Shown here: positions 8,384-17,589 of the stretch, one piece after another
How the letters are laid out: each line of letters begins with the position of its first letter
How positions within the stretch are numbered: position 1 is the stretch's first letter
From: Sporohalobacter salinus
GTDB taxonomy: Bacteria > Bacillota > Halanaerobiia > Halobacteroidales > Acetohalobiaceae
Assembly (NCBI RefSeq): GCF_016908635.1
Contig: NZ_JAFBEG010000001.1
Coordinates: forward strand, 248,001 to 312,000
DNA length: 64,000 nt
Direction: 5' to 3'
Translations under genes and position numbers: made by a program
The notes under the pieces: generated by a model
Databases searched by the model: none
Seen by the model: only the letters and a program-made list of their open reading frames with translations
What the model was told of the DNA's origin: nothing

Positions 8384-9862
8384 ATGGAAGATAAAACAGA
8401 AGTTTTAATTATTGGTGGTGGTGTAATTGGAGCTTCAATAGCACGAGAGTTGAGTAAATATCAATTAGATATTATGTTAGTTGAAAAAGAGAGTGATGTA
8501 GCTGATGGAGGGCCTAGTAAAGCTAATACTGCTCTCATTCATGCTGGATTTAACGCTGATTCTAATAAATTAAAAGGACAATTAAATGTTAAAGGAAATA
8601 AAATGTACGACCAGTTGACTGAAGAATTAAATGTTCCTTTTGAACGGAATGGTGCTATGGTAGTAGCCCAAAAGGAAGAAGAAATTACAGTATTAGAAGA
8701 GATTTTAGAAAATGGGAAGAGAAATGGAGTATCAGATTTAGAGATTATTACAGGGAAGCGGATTTTTGAATTGGAACCTAACTTAAATAATAAAGCAATT
8801 GCTGCTTTATATGCACCAACGGCTGGGATTATCTGTCCTTATGAGTTAACTATTGCTTTGGCTCAGAATGCAGCTGTAAATGGAGCAAATATTCTATTGG
8901 AGACAGAAGTATTGGATATAGAAATAGAAGATGATTATAAAATAGTACAGACTAATAAAGGTGAGATAAAAGCTAAGATAGTGATTAATGCTGCTGGTCT
9001 ATATTCAGATAAGATTGCTAAAATGGTAGGGATTGATGATTTTGAAATTATTCCGCGTAAAGGAGAATATTATGTCTATGATAAGAAACTTGGAGATGAA
9101 ATTAACCACACAATTTTCCAAGTGCCGACAGGAGTTAGTAAAGGTGTTGTAGTTACTCCTACTGTTGATGGTAATCTATTAGTGGGACCTAATGCTGAAG
9201 AAATTGAGAATAAGGATGATGTATCAACTACTCAACCTGGTTTAGATGAAGTATTTCAAGGAGCACAGAAGACTTTGCCAAGTTTAAGTAAACATGGGGT
9301 GATTAACCAATTTGCTGGTTTGCGTCCAGCTTATAAAGATACTAGTGATTTTATTATTGAAGCTAGCGAGAAGGTTGATGGATTCATTAATGTTGCAGGT
9401 ATTCAATCACCTGGATTATCTTGTGCTCCAGCTATTGCTGATTTAGTAGTAGACTTAGTAAACGAAGTAAAAGAGGGATTAACTTTTGCTCCTGATTTTG
9501 ATCCTTATCGAGAAGAACCAGTAAGATTTAGAGAATTATCACCAGAAAAACAGGCAGATTTAATTAAAGAGGATAACAGATACGGCCAGATAATTTGCCG
9601 TTGTGAAACAGTAACCAAAGGAGAAATTATTGATGCTATTCAAGGACCAGTAGGTGCTAGATCAGTAAGAGCAGTACGCCGAAGAACAAGAGCCGGAATG
9701 GGGCGCTGTCAGGGAGGCTTCTGCGGACCAAAGGTAGTAGAAATTTTAGCTGAGGAACTAGGATTATCTCCTGTTGAGATTACAGAAAAAGGGAAAGGAT
9801 CGGATATCTTAGTAGATAAAACTAAAGCTCCGTTATTAAGAGAGGTGAATAAGGGTGAATAA
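8384..9862 (+). CDS. glpA: FAD-dependent glycerol-3-phosphate dehydrogenase with C-terminal BFD-like [2Fe-2S] domain
   Basis: 492 aa from the ATG at 8384, set by GAAGGAGGG at 8368-8375; an in-frame TTG at 8366 overlaps that site. The N-terminal dinucleotide fold (VLIIGGGVIGASIARELSK, residues 7-25) and a DAO-type FAD domain are followed by a BFD-like domain with cysteines near 405, 407, 442 and 447 (CRCETV, GRCQGGFC). The protein oxidises glycerol-3-phosphate to dihydroxyacetone phosphate at the membrane surface and passes electrons onward. It overlaps the next gene by 8 bases. The arrangement with an oxidoreductase and a DUF1667 protein is a known Firmicute variant of GlpABC. Confidence 0.88.
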   Translation: MEDKTEVLIIGGGVIGASIARELSKYQLDIMLVEKESDVADGGPSKANTALIHAGFNADSNKLKGQLNVKGNKMYDQLTEELNVPFERNGAMVVAQKEEEITVLEEILENGKRNGVSDLEIITGKRIFELEPNLNNKAIAALYAPTAGIICPYELTIALAQNAAVNGANILLETEVLDIEIEDDYKIVQTNKGEIKAKIVINAAGLYSDKIAKMVGIDDFEIIPRKGEYYVYDKKLGDEINHTIFQVPTGVSKGVVVTPTVDGNLLVGPNAEEIENKDDVSTTQPGLDEVFQGAQKTLPSLSKHGVINQFAGLRPAYKDTSDFIIEASEKVDGFINVAGIQSPGLSCAPAIADLVVDLVNEVKEGLTFAPDFDPYREEPVRFRELSPEKQADLIKEDNRYGQIICRCETVTKGEIIDAIQGPVGARSVRAVRRRTRAGMGRCQGGFCGPKVVEILAEELGLSPVEITEKGKGSDILVDKTKAPLLREVNKGE

Positions 9863-11141
9863 ACAGAGTTGTAAATTAGCAGTTATCGGTGGAGGACCGG
9901 CTGGATTAGCCGCGGCTCAAGAAGCATACCAGGAAGGAATTGAAGATATATTAATTATCGAACGGGATTTTGAATTAGGTGGAATCCTCCAACAATGTAT
10001 TCATAACGGTTTTGGGCTTCATTATTTTGATGAAGAACTAACAGGTCCTGAATATGCTCAGAGATTTATAGATGAGATAGCTGAGAAAGGTATTAATGTT
10101 AAGTTAGATACAATGGTGTTGGATGTTACACCTAAAAAAAAGATTTATGCTGTTAACTCTAAAGAAGGAATGCTTGAGATTGAAGCTGAAGCTATAGTTT
10201 TAGCTATGGGCTGTCGTGAACGTACACGCGGTGCTATTGGAATTCCCGGTACTCGTCCTGCAGGAGTAATTACTGCTGGAACAGCTCAGAGATATATTAA
10301 TATGGAAGGTTATATTCCAGGAGAGAAAGTAGTTATTTTGGGTTCTGGGGATATAGGTTTAATTATGGCAAGAAGGATGCATCTTGAGGGAGCTGAGGTA
10401 GAAGCAGTTTTAGAACTTCTACCTTTTACAGGAGGGATAACTCGAAATGTAGTTCAGTGTTTAGATGATTTCGATATTCCACTTCGCCTTAATCAGACAG
10501 TAACTAAAATTCATGGGAAGGATAGATTAGAAGCCGTTACAGTGGCAGAAGTTGATGATGATTTAAATCCAATTCCTGATACTGAATATAAAATTGAATG
10601 TGATACCTTACTGTTATCAGTTGGATTAATTCCTGAAAATGAATTATCTCAGGAAGCTGGTGTGAAACTTGATAATTCTACGGGAGGTCCTGTTGTTAAT
10701 GAAAATCGTGAAACTAATATTGAAGGGATATTTGCTTGCGGAAATGTACTTCATGTTCATGATTTAGTTGACTATGTAACAGAAGAAAGTAAGATTGCAG
10801 GTAAAGCTGCTGCTGCTTATTTACAGAATCAATTAGAAAAGAGGGAGGCGCCTGTAGAACTAATAGCTGGTGATAATGTGGGTTACATTGTGCCTCAAAA
10901 AATTACTGATAAAGTAAAAGATAGAAAAAGAGTTGACCTCTATATGCGGGGAACGAAACCGATGAATAATGTTAAAATTTCTATTATAGATGATAAAGAA
11001 GAGATACTTAGCAAAAAAGAACGTTTTGTAAAACCTGGAGAAATGATTAGTCTTCCTTTTCCTGAAAAGATGATAACTAAATTAAAAACAGACCAAGTAA
11101 CAGTTCAGATTTTGGAAGGGGGCGGAACTAATGAAGGATAA
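9855..11141 (+). CDS. FAD/NAD-dependent oxidoreductase, GlpA partner
   Basis: 428 aa. Starts at GTG inside the end of glpA. Two Rossmann folds are visible: LAVIGGGPAGLAAAQEA (residues 8-24) for FAD and VVILGSGDIGLIMARRM (about 160-176) for NAD(P). The ATG motif-like segment GIFACGNVLHVHDLVDYV and the CRERTRGA segment match the pyridine-nucleotide-disulfide oxidoreductases encoded beside Firmicute GlpA. It probably carries electrons from the GlpA flavin/iron-sulfur centre to NAD or a quinone-like acceptor; which one cannot be read from sequence. It overlaps the DUF1667 gene by 11 bases. Confidence 0.85.
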   Translation: MNKQSCKLAVIGGGPAGLAAAQEAYQEGIEDILIIERDFELGGILQQCIHNGFGLHYFDEELTGPEYAQRFIDEIAEKGINVKLDTMVLDVTPKKKIYAVNSKEGMLEIEAEAIVLAMGCRERTRGAIGIPGTRPAGVITAGTAQRYINMEGYIPGEKVVILGSGDIGLIMARRMHLEGAEVEAVLELLPFTGGITRNVVQCLDDFDIPLRLNQTVTKIHGKDRLEAVTVAEVDDDLNPIPDTEYKIECDTLLLSVGLIPENELSQEAGVKLDNSTGGPVVNENRETNIEGIFACGNVLHVHDLVDYVTEESKIAGKAAAAYLQNQLEKREAPVELIAGDNVGYIVPQKITDKVKDRKRVDLYMRGTKPMNNVKISIIDDKEEILSKKERFVKPGEMISLPFPEKMITKLKTDQVTVQILEGGGTNEG

Positions 11142-11514
11142 AGCAGTAATTACTTGTATTAGTTGTCCAATAGGCTGTGAAATAGAATTAGAAGTAGTAG
11201 ATGATGAAATTACAGATATAGAAGGTAACCGTTGTCCTAGAGGCAAAGAGTATGCTCGGGAAGAATACTTTAATCCTACTCGAATTTTACCTACTACTGT
11301 ACGGGTGAAGAATGGAGTTTTGCCATTAGTTCCAGTTAAGACTGCTAAGCCAATTCCTAAAGAAAAGCTGGAACTAGCTATGGATGAATTAGCTAAAGTT
11401 GAATTAGAGGCTCCAATTAAATTAGGTGATATAGTTATTGAAAATATTCTTAATACCGGTGTTGATGTGGTAACGACTAGAGATTTACCAGCTAAAAAAA
11501 TAGAGCAGAATTAA
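11131..11514 (+). CDS. DUF1667 protein, cysteine-motif subunit of the glycerol-3-phosphate dehydrogenase cluster
   Basis: 127 aa, cytoplasmic. The N-terminal pattern has C9, C12, C16 and C35 (CISCPIGC...NRCPRG), which resembles an iron-sulfur binding site of the type found in molybdopterin oxidoreductases. The rest matches DUF1667 (PTRILPTTVRVKNG). Its start ATG overlaps the preceding oxidoreductase and RBS GGGGGCGG lies within that gene. A role as third (GlpC-like) electron-transfer subunit is inferred from context. The operon ends at a strong terminator just downstream. Confidence 0.85.
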   Translation: MKDKAVITCISCPIGCEIELEVVDDEITDIEGNRCPRGKEYAREEYFNPTRILPTTVRVKNGVLPLVPVKTAKPIPKEKLELAMDELAKVELEAPIKLGDIVIENILNTGVDVVTTRDLPAKKIEQN

Positions 11515-11524
11515 TTAGAACTGG

Positions 11525-11556
11525 CCCCATTGGATGATCATCTAATGGGGTTTTTT
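11525..11556 (+). terminator. Terminator of the glp operon
   Basis: CCCCATTGGATGA/TCATCTAATGGGG hairpin (11525-11550; one mismatch pair) followed by T6. Confidence 0.9.
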
Positions 11557-11605
11557 GTATATGTTATTCAATTATTAACTATTATTAAAAATATTTAATA
11601 GCACC

Positions 11606-11633
11606 TTGACAATTTGTTCAAATAGTATATAAT
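11606..11633 (+). promoter_or_regulatory. Sigma-A promoter of glyA
   Basis: TTGACA (11606-11611), 16-base spacer, TATAAT (11628-11633). The roughly 100-base leader to glyA shows no clear terminator or riboswitch. Confidence 0.75.
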
Positions 11634-11742
11634 GTACATAAGTGAGGGGTAGTAAAATTTACTAATATATTTTCAGAAAATTATCTATTTTTTGGTGTAA
11701 ATTGAGAGAAAATTATATTTACATAAAAGGAGGGACTTAATA

Positions 11743-12981
11743 ATGAATAATTTAAGTCAAGTTGATCAGGAGATAGCAGAAGTTATTAAGAAAGAAAAAG
11801 AGAGACAGAAAAGTACAATTGAGTTGATTGCTTCAGAGAACTTTGTTAGTGATGCAGTATTGAAGGCGATGGGAACTGTTTTAACTAATAAGTATGCTGA
11901 GGGGTATCCTGATGCTAGATACTACGGAGGTTGCGAGGTTATAGATGAGGCTGAAAAATTGGCTATCAATCGAGCTAAAGAATTATTTGGAGCCGATCAT
12001 GCCAATGTTCAGCCTCATTCTGGTTCTCAAGCCAATGCTGCTGTTTATGCTGCAGTTTTAGAGCATGGGGATACGGTGTTAGGGATGGATTTAACTCATG
12101 GAGGCCATCTAACTCATGGAAGCCCAGTCAACTTTTCTGGAAAACAGTTTAATTTCGTTTCTTATGGTGTTGACAAAGAGACGGAAAGAATAGATTATGA
12201 TAATCTTTTGGAATTAGCTAAAGAACATCAGCCTAAATTAATTGTAGCTGGTTTTAGTGCTCATTCACGTCAGTTAGATTTTGCTAAGTTTAGAGAAGTG
12301 GCTGATGAAGTAGGAGCTTATTTAATGGTGGATATAGCTCATATTGCTGGTTTAGTAGCAGCTGGTTTACATCCTGATCCTGTACCTTATGCAGAATTTG
12401 TAACTACTACTACTCATAAGACTCTCCGTGGCCCACGTGGCGGCATGATTTTATGTCAAGATGAATTTGCTAAAGCTATTGATAAAGCTATCTTTCCTGG
12501 TTTGCAGGGAGGTCCATTAATGCATGTGATTGCTTCTAAAGCTGTTTCCTTTAAGGAAGCTTTACAGCCAGAATTCAACGATTATCAACAACAGATTATA
12601 GATAATGCTCATGTTTTAGCTGAAGAGATTAAAAAGGGCGGTTATCGATTAGTAGCTGGTGGAACTGACAATCATTTATTATTAATGGATTTATCGGACA
12701 CTGAAATCACAGGTTTAGCAGCAGAAGAGGCATTAGATGAAGTAGGAATTACAGTTAATAAAAACACTATTCCGTTTGAAACTAGAAGTCCTAAGGTTAC
12801 TAGTGGAGTTAGAATTGGAACGCCAGCAGTGACTACAAGGGGCATGGAAGAGCCAGAAATGAAGAAAATTGGTCAATTAATTACTAAAGTTTTAGATAAT
12901 ATAGATGATGAAGCAGTAAAAGAAGAGGTCAAAAAAGAAGTGCAGCAGTTAACAGATAGATTTCCGCTACATCAAAAATAA
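11743..12981 (+). CDS. glyA: Serine hydroxymethyltransferase
   Basis: 412 aa, standard bacterial length. PLP lysine in [13 protein letters not shown] (about residue 228), with [14 protein letters not shown] and [12 protein letters not shown] also present. It interconverts serine and glycine and loads methylene-tetrahydrofolate, feeding the folate pool made by the fol genes downstream and used by FolD. RBS AGGAGGG precedes the ATG. Monocistronic: own promoter at 11606 and a long hairpin terminator at 13054. Confidence 0.97.
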   Translation: MNNLSQVDQEIAEVIKKEKERQKSTIELIASENFVSDAVLKAMGTVLTNKYAEGYPDARYYGGCEVIDEAEKLAINRAKELFGADHANVQPHSGSQANAAVYAAVLEHGDTVLGMDLTHGGHLTHGSPVNFSGKQFNFVSYGVDKETERIDYDNLLELAKEHQPKLIVAGFSAHSRQLDFAKFREVADEVGAYLMVDIAHIAGLVAAGLHPDPVPYAEFVTTTTHKTLRGPRGGMILCQDEFAKAIDKAIFPGLQGGPLMHVIASKAVSFKEALQPEFNDYQQQIIDNAHVLAEEIKKGGYRLVAGGTDNHLLLMDLSDTEITGLAAEEALDEVGITVNKNTIPFETRSPKVTSGVRIGTPAVTTRGMEEPEMKKIGQLITKVLDNIDDEAVKEEVKKEVQQLTDRFPLHQK

Positions 12982-13053
12982 TTGCTTTCTATTGATTCTC
13001 TGAAGTATAAAGAATAGATGGATATTATGATAGATTATACATGCTGTTTGATA

Positions 13054-13099
13054 AATAATCCTGATTCTAAATTAATTTAGAATCAGGATTATTTTATTA
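13054..13099. terminator. Terminator after glyA, nearly perfect long palindrome
   Basis: AATAATCCTGATTCTAAAT pairs with ATTTAGAATCAGGATTATT across two bases (13054-13093), followed by TTTATT. Because it is symmetric it could work in both directions. Confidence 0.85.
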
Positions 13100-13228
13100 T
13101 AATTTGTAGACTTTTTCAGCACTTAACAGGTTAAAACTTTAAATCTAGGGAAAAATTAGTTGAAAAGTTTGAAGTTTAATAATAAAATGATGAGCAAAGG
13201 AAATTATTAATTTATAAAGGTGACTAAA

Positions 13229-14338
13229 ATGAAAATAGCTTACTTTGATTTAACTGAACTGGTAGATGAAAGAGTTATTTTGGGAGCGTTAGTTGACTTA
13301 GGTTTTGATTTTAATAAGTTGGAAGTTAAATTAGGCAATCAAATTTTTAGTGAATTTGGAGTTGAATTATCAAAACGTATAGATTTAATTAGAAATGATA
13401 AAGGAGTAAGAATTAAATTAAATTTAGAATCTGATTTAAAATATAGAGAATTAAATTATGTAAAATTAAAGCGAATAATTGACTCTATAATTTTAAATGA
13501 TGAGATTAAAAGACAAGGAATAGAGATTATTCAAACATTATTTATGGTTGAAGATAGGATTTCTATTTATAAAGCAGTTAAGAGTTTTATTTTTACTTTT
13601 GGTATTTTACTTGGAATTAAAGAACTAAAGATAGATAAAACTTATAGTTCAAGGATACAATTAGGTACTACTCCTCTAGCAGATGTGTTAAAGTTATTAA
13701 AAGGGAAACCAATTTTTTCTGACAATAAAGATAAGCGATTAGTGACTAAACTTGGAACTGCAATTATAATTAATATAATTGATGAATTTGATCAACATCC
13801 AGAAATGATTTTATGTGAGAGTGGTTATGGAATAGGATCTAAAGAGCAAAAATTAAGAATTTCGCTAGGAGATACTGAAGATTCTAAATATAACCAGGAT
13901 GAAATAATTACAATTAAAGCTAATATAGATGATATGCAGCAAGAGCTGTATGACTATGTTATGGAACTTTTATTAAATGTTGGAGCTTTAGATGTCTATT
14001 TGACTTCGATTCAGATGAAGAAAAACCGACCAGCACAGCAATTGACAGTTTTAACAGATGAAGAAAATTTAACAGATTTGTTAGAGATTCTGTTTACTGA
14101 GACTACAACCTTGGGGATAAGGATTAATAAACAGCAGAGATATAAGCTTAAGCGTGAAATTAGAAAGGTTGCTCTAAAAGATAAGAAAGTAGATGTTAAG
14201 TTAGGATTTAGAGGAGATGAATTAGTGAATATTGCTCCAGAATATGACTCATGTAGACAAGCAGCTAAAGATTTAGATTTGCCATTAAAGGAAGTTTATC
14301 GTCGAGTGATAATGAGTATCGATAAAATGAATACATAA
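13229..14338 (+). CDS. Degenerate LarC-like (nickel-pincer cofactor/DUF111 family) protein
   Basis: 369 aa from ATG 13229, chosen because AAAGGTGA sits 5 bases upstream; an in-frame GTG at 13220 overlaps that site. The C-terminal half carries family marks: ITIKANIDDMQQELYDYV, GALDVYLT and the segment ETTTLGIRINKQQR. The N-terminus keeps MKIAYFD and ILGALVDLG, but the usual GxSGDM phosphate/metal motif between them is replaced by TELVDERV. LarC inserts nickel into the lactate-racemase pincer cofactor. No larA, larB or larE is in the window. Family membership is fairly sure; retained activity is doubtful. Confidence 0.7.
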   Translation: MKIAYFDLTELVDERVILGALVDLGFDFNKLEVKLGNQIFSEFGVELSKRIDLIRNDKGVRIKLNLESDLKYRELNYVKLKRIIDSIILNDEIKRQGIEIIQTLFMVEDRISIYKAVKSFIFTFGILLGIKELKIDKTYSSRIQLGTTPLADVLKLLKGKPIFSDNKDKRLVTKLGTAIIINIIDEFDQHPEMILCESGYGIGSKEQKLRISLGDTEDSKYNQDEIITIKANIDDMQQELYDYVMELLLNVGALDVYLTSIQMKKNRPAQQLTVLTDEENLTDLLEILFTETTTLGIRINKQQRYKLKREIRKVALKDKKVDVKLGFRGDELVNIAPEYDSCRQAAKDLDLPLKEVYRRVIMSIDKMNT

Positions 14339-14395
14339 TATGGATTAGATCTGGAAAGAATGGATAATAGATACTAATAATAAGCAGGTGGTGTA

Positions 14396-14815
14396 ATGGA
14401 TTACGAATTAACTGTTATTGGACTCGGTGATACTTCGCGGCAGGATCGAGGAGTCAGCATTTATCTGCTAGATGATCTGCAGGATGAATTTAGTAAGTAT
14501 CCGATTAAGTTTATTAATGGAGGTTTAGATGGTGGGGATTTATTTAATTTATTACAGCAATTAACGGTTAAAAAAGTGATAGTACTAGATACAGTAGAAA
14601 CCATTGAGAATCCAGGTGAGTTGAATTATTTGACTATGGCTTTTAATCAAGCTAAAACGCTAGAAGAATTAATGTTAATTACTATTGAGGTTTTCAAAAC
14701 CGGGTATGAAAATGGATTATCTTTTCCTCTAATTAAAAAGTATAAAAAAATTTTAACAAAAGTTAAAGCTGTAATTGAACAAATGCTAACAAGATCGCTG
14801 ATGATTAGTCATTAG
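14396..14815 (+). CDS. Hydrogenase-maturation-protease-like (HybD/HycI fold) protein, likely inactive
   Basis: 139 aa. Start VIGLGDTSRQDRGVSIYLLDDL aligns with the family motif GxGNxLxxDDGxG, but the nickel-binding acidic residue of the DD/DE pair is Arg. GGLDGGDLFNLL and VIVLDTVE match the second motif and keep its Asp. The C-terminal nickel-binding His region is missing; the only His is the last residue. Two of three nickel ligands therefore appear lost. It sits 57 bases after the LarC-like gene and its last codons form a terminator stem. The fold assignment is moderate and the function unknown. Confidence 0.55.
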   Translation: MDYELTVIGLGDTSRQDRGVSIYLLDDLQDEFSKYPIKFINGGLDGGDLFNLLQQLTVKKVIVLDTVETIENPGELNYLTMAFNQAKTLEELMLITIEVFKTGYENGLSFPLIKKYKKILTKVKAVIEQMLTRSLMISH

Positions 14816-14838
14816 CGATCTTGTTAGTTATTATTTTT
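14787..14838 (+). terminator. Terminator overlapping the end of the HybD-like gene
   Basis: TAACAAGATCGCT (14787-14799) pairs perfectly with AGCGATCTTGTTA (14814-14826); the following tract is T-rich but broken by A residues. The 5' arm is coding sequence. Confidence 0.7.
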
Positions 14839-14927
14839 TGAGTTTAAGTTGCAGGTAAATTTAATTCTGATACTGAATAAATTAAGTGGGTCCATAGTAA
14901 TTTATAGCAAGTAAGGTAGTGATTTAT

Positions 14928-15440
14928 ATGAGACGACTCAATAAGCTAATTAATAGTAAGGAGTACAATCATTATTTACAAAAAAATAGCCAGAGGGAAG
15001 ATAACAGGATCTTTTGTAAACATAACTGGCAGCATTTTATTGATGTTGCTAGAATTACTTATCTGTTAGTATTAGAAGAAGATTTAGACAAAAAAATACT
15101 TATTGAGTGGCAGTTAGAAGAGAAAAGTTCTTTAAAAGAATTGATCTATACTGCAGCTTTTTTACATGATATTGGACGTTGGAAGCAATATGATACTGGT
15201 CAAGATCATGCGGAAGTGAGTGCAAATTTAGCTAAAGATTTATTACAGGAGTATGGATATGATTCTTTAGAAGAGAAGATAATTTTAACTGCAATTCGAG
15301 AACATAGAGATAAACCAAATAGTGACAAATCAATTTTAGGTCAGTTACTTTGTAGAGGAGATAATTTATCCCGTAATTGTATAAGATGTTCTAGTCGAGA
15401 AGAGTGTAAACGGATTAAGAACCCTACTTTTAAATATTAA
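14928..15440 (+). CDS. HD-domain phosphohydrolase with C-terminal cysteine cluster
   Basis: 170 aa. HD metal-site residues are H32 (KHNWQHF), H80-D81 (AAFLHDIGRW) and a late Asp near 146 (CRGDNLS). The tail carries C142, C151, C154 and C160, which could bind zinc or sense redox. The ATG at 14928 is preferred to an in-frame GTG at 14919 because AAGG lies at 14913-14916. The gene sits 24 bases before folP and may be co-transcribed with the folate operon. The family acts on nucleotides or phosphoesters; no substrate can be named. Confidence 0.8.
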   Translation: MRRLNKLINSKEYNHYLQKNSQREDNRIFCKHNWQHFIDVARITYLLVLEEDLDKKILIEWQLEEKSSLKELIYTAAFLHDIGRWKQYDTGQDHAEVSANLAKDLLQEYGYDSLEEKIILTAIREHRDKPNSDKSILGQLLCRGDNLSRNCIRCSSREECKRIKNPTFKY

Positions 15441-15464
15441 TTTGAATAAAAGGAGAGGAGTAAT

Positions 15465-16664
15465 ATGCAGCAGGCGAGAGTTTTAGAAATTAATAATGAA
15501 ACTAGTTTCAAAGAAGAATTAGAAAATTTAGAAACAGATAGACCAGGAATTAATATTATGACTCCTAAGTCGCAGTATCATTTGATTAAATTAAAGAATA
15601 TACCTTTAAGAGCAGCATTAATTTTAAAACAGGAGATGTTATCTAAAGGAGGAGAAGTTGCTCTGCCTAAAAAAGCTGCTGGATTGAAAATTGAAGAGAC
15701 GGATTTAATTCTTATGGGGACTAGGGATATTTATAAAAAGGTAGAAAAGGTATTGCGTCAACAGCCTTTTGGTTTAAAAGAAATAGGAGAACTAATTTTA
15801 GAAACTCTTGCTTCTTATAGAGAAGGATTAGGATCAATTTCTGGTTCGGGGTATAATTTTGATTTTGGGGATAAAACTTATATAATGGGAATTTTGAATG
15901 TAACTCCGGATTCCTTTTCTGATGGTGGAGAATTTAATGAACTGGATACAGCAGTAAAGCGGGCTAAAGAAATGATTCAAAATGGAGCTGATATTATTGA
16001 TATAGGAGGTGAATCAACACGGCCTGGTTCTGATCCTTTGTCATTAGAAGAAGAATTAAAACGGGTAGTTCCAGTAATAGAGCATTTATCATCTGCTATT
16101 GATGTTCCAATTTCAATAGATACTTATAAAAGTGAAGTGGGACGAAAGGCTCTAGAAGCTGGAGCAGATATTATCAATGACATTACTGGTTTTAAAGAAG
16201 ATCCGAAGTTAGCTGAAGTAGCTGCTGAATATGATGCTCCAGTAATAGTTATGCATATTCAAGGAAGGCCTAAGAATATGCAACAGAATCCTAACTATGA
16301 GAATTTGATTTCAGAAATCATGAATTATTTAGAAGAAAGTATAGATATTGCTATAGAGGCTGGGATTGATAGGGGAAAGGTAATTATTGATCCTGGTATT
16401 GGCTTTGGTAAAACAACAGACCATAACTTAGAAATTATGCACCGGCTAGGAGAATTTAAAAGTTTGGGACAGCCGATATTACTTGGGACTTCTCGGAAAT
16501 CAATGATAGGAAATACTTTAGATTTGCCAGTTGAAGAACGAGTAGAAGGTACAGGGGCAACAGTAAGCATTGGAATTGCTAATGGAGCAGATATAGTACG
16601 AGTGCATGATGTAAAAGAGATGGCTCGGGTAGCTAAAATGACTGATGCAATGGTAAGGAGATAA
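15465..16664 (+). CDS. folP: Dihydropteroate synthase with long N-terminal extension
   Basis: 399 aa, about 120-140 residues longer than the usual enzyme. The catalytic TIM barrel begins near residue 137 (YIMGILNVTPDSFSDGG) and continues with DIGGESTRPG, PISIDTYKS, VIMHIQGRP, DPGIGFGK and GTSRKSMIG, all of which are needed for activity. The extension (residues 1-135) is predicted cytoplasmic, has no motif I recognise, and is seen in other clostridial FolP proteins. It joins pABA to the pterin diphosphate. It heads folP-folB-folK, with a 3-base gap to folB. Confidence 0.95.
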   Translation: MQQARVLEINNETSFKEELENLETDRPGINIMTPKSQYHLIKLKNIPLRAALILKQEMLSKGGEVALPKKAAGLKIEETDLILMGTRDIYKKVEKVLRQQPFGLKEIGELILETLASYREGLGSISGSGYNFDFGDKTYIMGILNVTPDSFSDGGEFNELDTAVKRAKEMIQNGADIIDIGGESTRPGSDPLSLEEELKRVVPVIEHLSSAIDVPISIDTYKSEVGRKALEAGADIINDITGFKEDPKLAEVAAEYDAPVIVMHIQGRPKNMQQNPNYENLISEIMNYLEESIDIAIEAGIDRGKVIIDPGIGFGKTTDHNLEIMHRLGEFKSLGQPILLGTSRKSMIGNTLDLPVEERVEGTGATVSIGIANGADIVRVHDVKEMARVAKMTDAMVRR

Positions 16665-16667
16665 AAA

Positions 16668-17036
16668 ATGAGTGATTATATACGACTTGAAGGACTTGAA
16701 TTTTATGGTTATCATGGAGCTTTGGTTGAAGAAAAAGAATTAGGGCAGCGGTTTATTATTGATTTGGAGTTAGAAATTGATTTAAAAGAAGCAGGAAGAA
16801 CAGACCAACTTGATAAAACAATCAATTATGCTAAAGTTTATCAAACGGTAAAAAAGGTAGTAGAAGGAGAGGCGTATGATTTGATAGAATCAGTAGCTGA
16901 AGAGATTGCTGATCGATTATTAACAGATTATTCTATGCTAAAGGGAGTATTGATAAGAGTAAAGAAGCCTGAAGTGCCGATTCCTGGAGTTTTAGATTGG
17001 GTAGAGGTAGAAATAGAGAGAGATAATAAGTCATGA
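16668..17036 (+). CDS. folB: Dihydroneopterin aldolase
   Basis: 122 aa, normal length. LEFYGYHGALVEEKELGQRF at the N-terminus contains the family motif; catalytic Lys is in VRVKKPEVPIPG-type C-terminal segment (RVKKPEVPIPGVLD). It releases glycolaldehyde from dihydroneopterin to give the substrate of FolK. RBS TAAGGAG overlaps the end of folP, and its stop overlaps the folK start as ATGA, indicating translational coupling. Confidence 0.95.
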   Translation: MSDYIRLEGLEFYGYHGALVEEKELGQRFIIDLELEIDLKEAGRTDQLDKTINYAKVYQTVKKVVEGEAYDLIESVAEEIADRLLTDYSMLKGVLIRVKKPEVPIPGVLDWVEVEIERDNKS

Positions 17037-17527
17037 TTACTTCTTATTTAAGCTTGGGTTCTAATAAAGGAAATAGAGAAGATTATCTTAAAAAAGCAAT
17101 TAAGGGATTACAGGGCAATTCTGATATTGAGGTAATAGCTATTTCATCAATTTATGCAACTGAACCTGTTGGATATACTGACCAGGCTGATTTTCTTAAT
17201 TTAGTAGTAGAGATAAAAACTACTTTGACTCCCTTAGAATTATTGGATTATATTCAGGAAGTAGAACTTGAATTGAATAGGACGCGTGAGATTCGTTGGG
17301 GTCCACGGACAATAGATATAGATATTATTTTATTTGGGGATAGAGAAATTAAATCTAATCGGTTAACAGTTCCTCATCCTCGTTTTCAGCAGCGTGCTTT
17401 TGTTCTTGTTCCTTTGTCTGATTTAACAGATGAAGTAATTTATGATGGAAAGACAGCTACTGAACTTCTAGCACAATTACCTGAAAAGACTGGAATAACA
17501 GAGTATAAGAGCAGTTTGAAAGTTTGA
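17033..17527 (+). CDS. folK: 2-amino-4-hydroxy-6-hydroxymethyldihydropteridine diphosphokinase
   Basis: 164 aa. YLSLGSNKGNREDYL at the start, the segment TREIRWGPRTIDIDIILFG with the magnesium-binding DID residues, and PHPRFQQRAFVLVPL are diagnostic. It pyrophosphorylates the pterin for FolP. No folE is nearby. Its last codons overlap the -35 box of the fur promoter. Confidence 0.95.
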   Translation: MITSYLSLGSNKGNREDYLKKAIKGLQGNSDIEVIAISSIYATEPVGYTDQADFLNLVVEIKTTLTPLELLDYIQEVELELNRTREIRWGPRTIDIDIILFGDREIKSNRLTVPHPRFQQRAFVLVPLSDLTDEVIYDGKTATELLAQLPEKTGITEYKSSLKV

Positions 17528-17552
17528 CAATAAGAATCATTTGCGGTATAAT
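17524..17552 (+). promoter_or_regulatory. Consensus sigma-A promoter of fur
   Basis: TTGACA (17524-17529), 17-base spacer, TATAAT (17547-17552): a perfect match. The folK stop codon lies within the -35 box. Predicted transcription start near 17559 leaves a 30-base leader and rules out in-frame starts at or above the promoter for the next gene. Confidence 0.85.
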
Positions 17553-17589
17553 GCTGCTAAGAAAAATATTAAATTTAGTGGGTGAAAAT

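Noticed and set aside
11634-11742. Riboswitch (folate or purine type) in the glyA leader
   Set aside because: The 100-base leader is AT-rich with no stable paired core or terminator that I could find.
17524-17589. Longer Fur protein starting near 17524
   Set aside because: That stretch contains a perfect promoter, so the mRNA would start downstream of such a start codon.
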